The notes under the pieces were generated by a model that made no database searches, had not been told where the DNA came from, and worked only from the letters and a program-made list of their open reading frames with translations. From Deefgea rivuli DSM 18356 (lineage in GTDB: Bacteria > Pseudomonadota > Gammaproteobacteria > Burkholderiales > Chitinibacteraceae), in NCBI RefSeq assembly GCF_000620145.1, contig NZ_JHVM01000012.1:59045-123044 (forward strand): DNA of 64,000 nt, given 5' to 3'. A program made the position numbers and the translations under genes. The number at the start of each line of letters is the position of its first letter. Positions within the stretch are counted from its first letter, which is position 1. Positions 60,841 to 64,000 of the stretch are shown here, piece by piece.

Positions 60841-63800
60841 ATGAGTATGCATACCGAATTTGATAAGGGCTCTTTGTTGTGGGTCAAGGCTGAAATTGAT
60901 AGCACCTTGGCGCGCGCCAGTGATGCACTTTCGCAATACTCCGCCAACAAAGACACCGCAGTACTAAAACACGCCAAAACTCATTTGCATCAAGCGTATG
61001 GCGCGCTTGATTTGGTTGAACTGACCGGTTTGGCTCGTTTTTGTGAAGAAGTTGAGCAGGTGCTATTGGCTTTAGAAAATGGCGAGCATGATGTGATTGG
61101 CTTGCCCCTTGCTCTGCGTGCGATTCAAGAAATTGGGCAATATTTAGACCGACTCACTGTCGGCATGCCTAATATTCCTTTGTCTTTACTGCCGACGTTT
61201 CGTGAATTGGCGCAGTTGCGCGGTGGCAATGACTCAGGCTCTGAACTCTATTTCCCTCAATTGCTTTTAAGTATGCCGAGCGGTTTGCCACAGAAAGTGG
61301 CTGATAGCGCGGAAATGGCACAAGTCATTAAACAGCAGCGTATTCGTTATGAAAGTGGTTTACTGCGCTGGTTAAAAGGGCAAAAAGAAGTTGCACCCGT
61401 CATGGCGGCGAGTTTGGCCGAGTTAGCCAAGCATCAAACCAGTGCTTTACCACGCAGTTTTTGGTGGACTGCGGCCGCTTTAGTGGATGGCTTAGCCACT
61501 AATCGTGCGGAGTTTGATTTAGATCCGCAGCAGGTTTTACTGCGTTTGAATTTGCAAATTCGTCGTTTGGCCGATGGCTCAAGCAAAGTGGCCGAACGTT
61601 TATTTCGCGATATTTTGTATTTATTGCCTCAGCTCGATTGCGACAGCCCTTTGGCGTGTCGTTTGGCGAAAGAGTTTGATCTAAATGATTTATTCCCTAA
61701 TGCGCAAACGGTAATGTCTGCCGAGGCTATGGCCTCGGAGCAAGTGGCGCGTGGATTGCGTGATGAGCTGTCTTTAGCTAAAGACGCATGGTCACGCGTC
61801 GCGGCTGGGCATTTAGAAAAAGCCAATACAGTCCGCAATCTTTTGCAGCAATTGGCGCAAAAGTCATCGCCGTTGCAGATTGAAGGTTTAGATGCTTTGT
61901 GGGCGGGCTTATTGCCTGCGGTTACACAAGGATCGGCAAGTCAGGATCTGGCGCTGGAAGTCGCGACCGGTTTATTGTTAGCCGACAATGCGCTCGCCAT
62001 TTACCCAAGCCATGCCGATGATTTCGCTGAGCAAGTTAGCGCATTGCTGCGTCGATTAAATGACCCAAGCGCGGTGAATGAATTGCCGCATTTGGATGAA
62101 ATCAGCCGTGAAGCTCAAGATCGCTTATTACTGACGCAGCTCGCTCTAGAAATGCGCAGTAATTTATTGGCCATCGAAGAAATTCTGGATGCATTTTTCC
62201 GTAATCCAGATGAGCGCGCTGCGCTGGTTGAGATTGAGCCCATGCTGCGCCAGGTGCAAGGTGCGCTCATGATGCTGGATCGTCAGACTGCGGTTGATTT
62301 AAGCCACGAATGTCTGCAGCGCATCACACAGCACGCCGCCGCAGAGTCGATTCCAGAACGTCAGGAATTAGAAGATCTTGCTGAAGCCTTGTCAGCTTTA
62401 GGTTTTTACGTGAATGATCTGGCACAAGAGCGCGATGATGAAGCGGCTTTATTGCCTTTATTGCAACGCCTAACCGGCCGTGAAGCGGCTGTAATTGCTG
62501 TTGATGAATTGGTCTCGCTAGAAGCTGAGCCGGAAATTGCGGGTGCGGCGGTGGCTGCCGAAGCTGAATCGGTCGCAGAGCCCGTTGCGGAGGCGCGAGC
62601 ATTGCCAATCTCTGAAGCGGCGATGGATGCTGAACTGCTTGAGGTGTATCTCGAAGAAGCGGTTGAGGTGTTGGCGACGATTGAGAGCCAGCAAGTTCTA
62701 TTACATAGCAATCCACAAGATCGTGAAGCCTTTACAACGATGCGCCGTAGTTTCCATACGCTCAAAGGCAGCGGACGGATGGTGGGTCTCTATCAACTAG
62801 GCGAAGTGGCTTGGTCGATTGAGCAGCTATTAAATAAATGGCTGCAATTGGATAAACCTGCGTCGGAACGTTTGTTGGCCTTACTGGACTTTACGCATAT
62901 TGCGTTTGTTGGCTGGGTTGATCAGTTGCAAAAAACGGGCCAAGTGGAAGTAGAAGCCAGTGCGATTGAAGCCGAAGCGTTGGCGCTGCGGAGTGAGGTC
63001 GAACTTGCTGATGATGAGGAAGAAGATCACATTGTCAGCGAACCTGTGCTTGCCGTTGAGATCGCCGAATCGGATGAAATCAGAATTGGTAATGTATTGG
63101 TTTCTGCCACGCTGTTTACTATTTTCTGTGAAGAAGCGCGTAAATATTTAGCGGCTTTGTCGCACGGCGTTGAGGTACTGGCAGAATCCGGCGAAGTGGA
63201 TGCTAATTTTGTTCTGGCTGCACATACCCTAGGGGGGATCACCTCTACAGCAGGCTTCCGACCTCAGGGTGAGCTTGCATACTCCCTAGAGCACGCGCTG
63301 CAGAACTTATCGCAAGTTGGTCGCGAGCAAGTCCCTTTATTTGCCGAAGCGGTGCAGACCTTGCATGCCATGATGGCGGATATTTTTGCTGAGCAAGCGC
63401 CGTCAATGGCAAGTGATTTGATTGCTCGCTTGGACGCATTGCAATCTACTGGCGATGAAGTGCTGTTGTTGGAAGAGCCAGTAGCTGAAAGCGAGCTTCT
63501 GGCCGAAAGTCTAGCGACAACGGAGTTGGAAGTTGAGCCTGAAGTGGCGCTGGATGCCTTGCTTGATGATTTACTCGTCGAGGAAACGCCAGAAGTTCAA
63601 GCGCAAGAAAGCGCTGATTTAATGGCACTGGATCTACCTTCGCTGGATTTGGTCGAGCCTGCATTGGAAAGTGTGGCGCTTGAGCTGGCACCGGAATTGA
63701 TCACCGCTCCAGAAGAGACCATCGCGCCATTTGCAGAACCATTGCTTGAAGCTGGCGATTCTGATTTGCTTTCTCTGGATTTAGCCGTATCTGAAAGTGT

Positions 63801-64000
63801 GGCAGCGGATGAAGCCGAATATATCGCAGTTCCAGAAGATTACATTGCACCATTGGCTGAGCTAACTGAATCGACTGATTCTGATTTGCCATTGCTTGAT
63901 TTAATTCTGGCAGAAGACCCTACACTAGAAGCCGAAGCCGAAGCCGAAGCCGAAGCCGAAGCCGAAGCCGAAGCCGAAGCCGAAGCCGAAGCCGAAGCCG
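60841..64000 (+). CDS. pilL: Hybrid chemotaxis kinase PilL/ChpA, partial
   Basis: The frame from ATG 60841 (GGAG upstream) stays open to the window end: 1053 codons, no stop. The N-terminal 600 residues match the helical PilL/ChpA leader (LLWVKAEIDSTLARASDALS, HAKTHLHQAYGALDLVELTG). A clear Hpt domain holds H639 in RRSFHTLKGSGRMVGL. A second Hpt-like site has H795 in LAAHTLGGITSTAG, less canonical because the usual KG is replaced. Between and after them are acidic Ala/Glu/Val/Leu-rich linkers, and the frame enters a Glu-Ala repeat at residue 1030. The kinase, CheW-like and receiver parts should lie beyond the window. Confidence 0.9.
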   Translation, partial: MSMHTEFDKGSLLWVKAEIDSTLARASDALSQYSANKDTAVLKHAKTHLHQAYGALDLVELTGLARFCEEVEQVLLALENGEHDVIGLPLALRAIQEIGQYLDRLTVGMPNIPLSLLPTFRELAQLRGGNDSGSELYFPQLLLSMPSGLPQKVADSAEMAQVIKQQRIRYESGLLRWLKGQKEVAPVMAASLAELAKHQTSALPRSFWWTAAALVDGLATNRAEFDLDPQQVLLRLNLQIRRLADGSSKVAERLFRDILYLLPQLDCDSPLACRLAKEFDLNDLFPNAQTVMSAEAMASEQVARGLRDELSLAKDAWSRVAAGHLEKANTVRNLLQQLAQKSSPLQIEGLDALWAGLLPAVTQGSASQDLALEVATGLLLADNALAIYPSHADDFAEQVSALLRRLNDPSAVNELPHLDEISREAQDRLLLTQLALEMRSNLLAIEEILDAFFRNPDERAALVEIEPMLRQVQGALMMLDRQTAVDLSHECLQRITQHAAAESIPERQELEDLAEALSALGFYVNDLAQERDDEAALLPLLQRLTGREAAVIAVDELVSLEAEPEIAGAAVAAEAESVAEPVAEARALPISEAAMDAELLEVYLEEAVEVLATIESQQVLLHSNPQDREAFTTMRRSFHTLKGSGRMVGLYQLGEVAWSIEQLLNKWLQLDKPASERLLALLDFTHIAFVGWVDQLQKTGQVEVEASAIEAEALALRSEVELADDEEEDHIVSEPVLAVEIAESDEIRIGNVLVSATLFTIFCEEARKYLAALSHGVEVLAESGEVDANFVLAAHTLGGITSTAGFRPQGELAYSLEHALQNLSQVGREQVPLFAEAVQTLHAMMADIFAEQAPSMASDLIARLDALQSTGDEVLLLEEPVAESELLAESLATTELEVEPEVALDALLDDLLVEETPEVQAQESADLMALDLPSLDLVEPALESVALELAPELITAPEETIAPFAEPLLEAGDSDLLSLDLAVSESVAADEAEYIAVPEDYIAPLAELTESTDSDLPLLDLILAEDPTLEAEAEAEAEAEAEAEAEAEAEAEA
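63928..64000 (+). repeat. GAAGCC hexanucleotide tandem repeat in pilL
   Basis: At least 12 uninterrupted copies of GAAGCC run into the window end, in frame as Glu-Ala. As six is a multiple of three, changes in copy number would alter linker length without breaking the frame. The true length is unknown because the window stops inside it. Confidence 0.95.

Noticed and set aside
63446..63892. Minus-strand frames rich in Pro, Leu and Gln near the right end
   Set aside because: They are antisense to the acidic linker of pilL; their composition is the complement of Glu/Ala codons.

Overview
The window looks like a chromosomal segment of a Gram-negative betaproteobacterium, most probably of the order Neisseriales (Chitinibacter/Deefgea-like); the genus is inference. 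Supporting signs are the housekeeping run lolB-ispE-tRNA-Gln-prs-rplY-pth, the system II cytochrome c maturation block (ccsB-resB) next to a cytochrome c4 gene and ysxC, the SPOR protein-dsbA pair, and the pilG-pilH-pilI-pilJ-pilL chemosensory operon of type IV pili. Outer-membrane and periplasmic proteins (LolB, DsbA, lipoproteins, a PEP-CTERM protein) agree with a didermic cell. No prophage, IS transposase or CRISPR array was seen.

Layout. 1-5 kb: AT-rich HEPN-like gene at the left edge, LysR regulator, MBL-fold protein with a lost metal motif, DsbA-like oxidoreductase, and a 48-residue basic protein. 4.3-8.1 kb: putative metal (zinc) uptake/homeostasis cluster made of a DUF3299 protein, a DUF2796/ZrgA-like protein, an ABC ATPase and an FtsX/MacB-like permease. 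8.2-17.5 kb: aquaporin, a PEP-CTERM choice-of-anchor protein, DUF3597 protein, FAD oxidoreductase, RecQ-type helicase, dsbA and SPOR protein. 17.7-22.6 kb: an iron-type cluster (imelysin, di-heme oxidoreductase, second imelysin, DUF1513 protein) behind a possible Fur box. 22.7-33.6 kb: DUF1456 protein, argH, orphan histidine kinase, GNAT protein, Gfo/Idh/MocA oxidoreductase, patatin, 3-hydroxybutyrate dehydrogenase, cutC, trpS. 33.6-38.2 kb: accessory-looking zone with an AT-rich PIN-domain gene, repeats, a VOC protein, an AraC-GyrI regulator and a hydrolase. 38.2-57 kb: dynamin-like GTPase, mutM, TPR lipoprotein, the lolB-pth block (interrupted by a most unusual chemoreceptor), CobW GTPase, two paralogous unknown proteins, ccsB, resB, cytochrome c4, ysxC. 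57-64 kb: Pil-Chp chemosensory operon, whose pilL/chpA gene runs off the right end in the middle of a GAAGCC tandem repeat.

The most interesting gene is at 46478-48796 (minus). It encodes two membrane helices with almost no periplasmic loop, a HAMP-like stretch, a full methyl-accepting chemotaxis signalling domain and then, without another membrane segment, a complete sugar-binding-protein domain of the kind normally found in the periplasm with ABC transporters. The layout predicts a chemoreceptor whose sugar sensor sits in the cytoplasm at the C terminus.

The intergenic DNA is rich in several repeat families: a MITE-like 48-85 bp element with GCAAAAGTTTT-type ends (six copies, one of them translated inside the DsbA-like gene), inverted-repeat cassettes with GGATCACGAAAGGCACGAA ends, Pseudomonas-like REP palindromes, CCGGAATGACG-type palindromes, and a 221 bp element with three copies. 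Coordinates of repeats were read by eye; functions rest on motifs and family knowledge, not on database searches.
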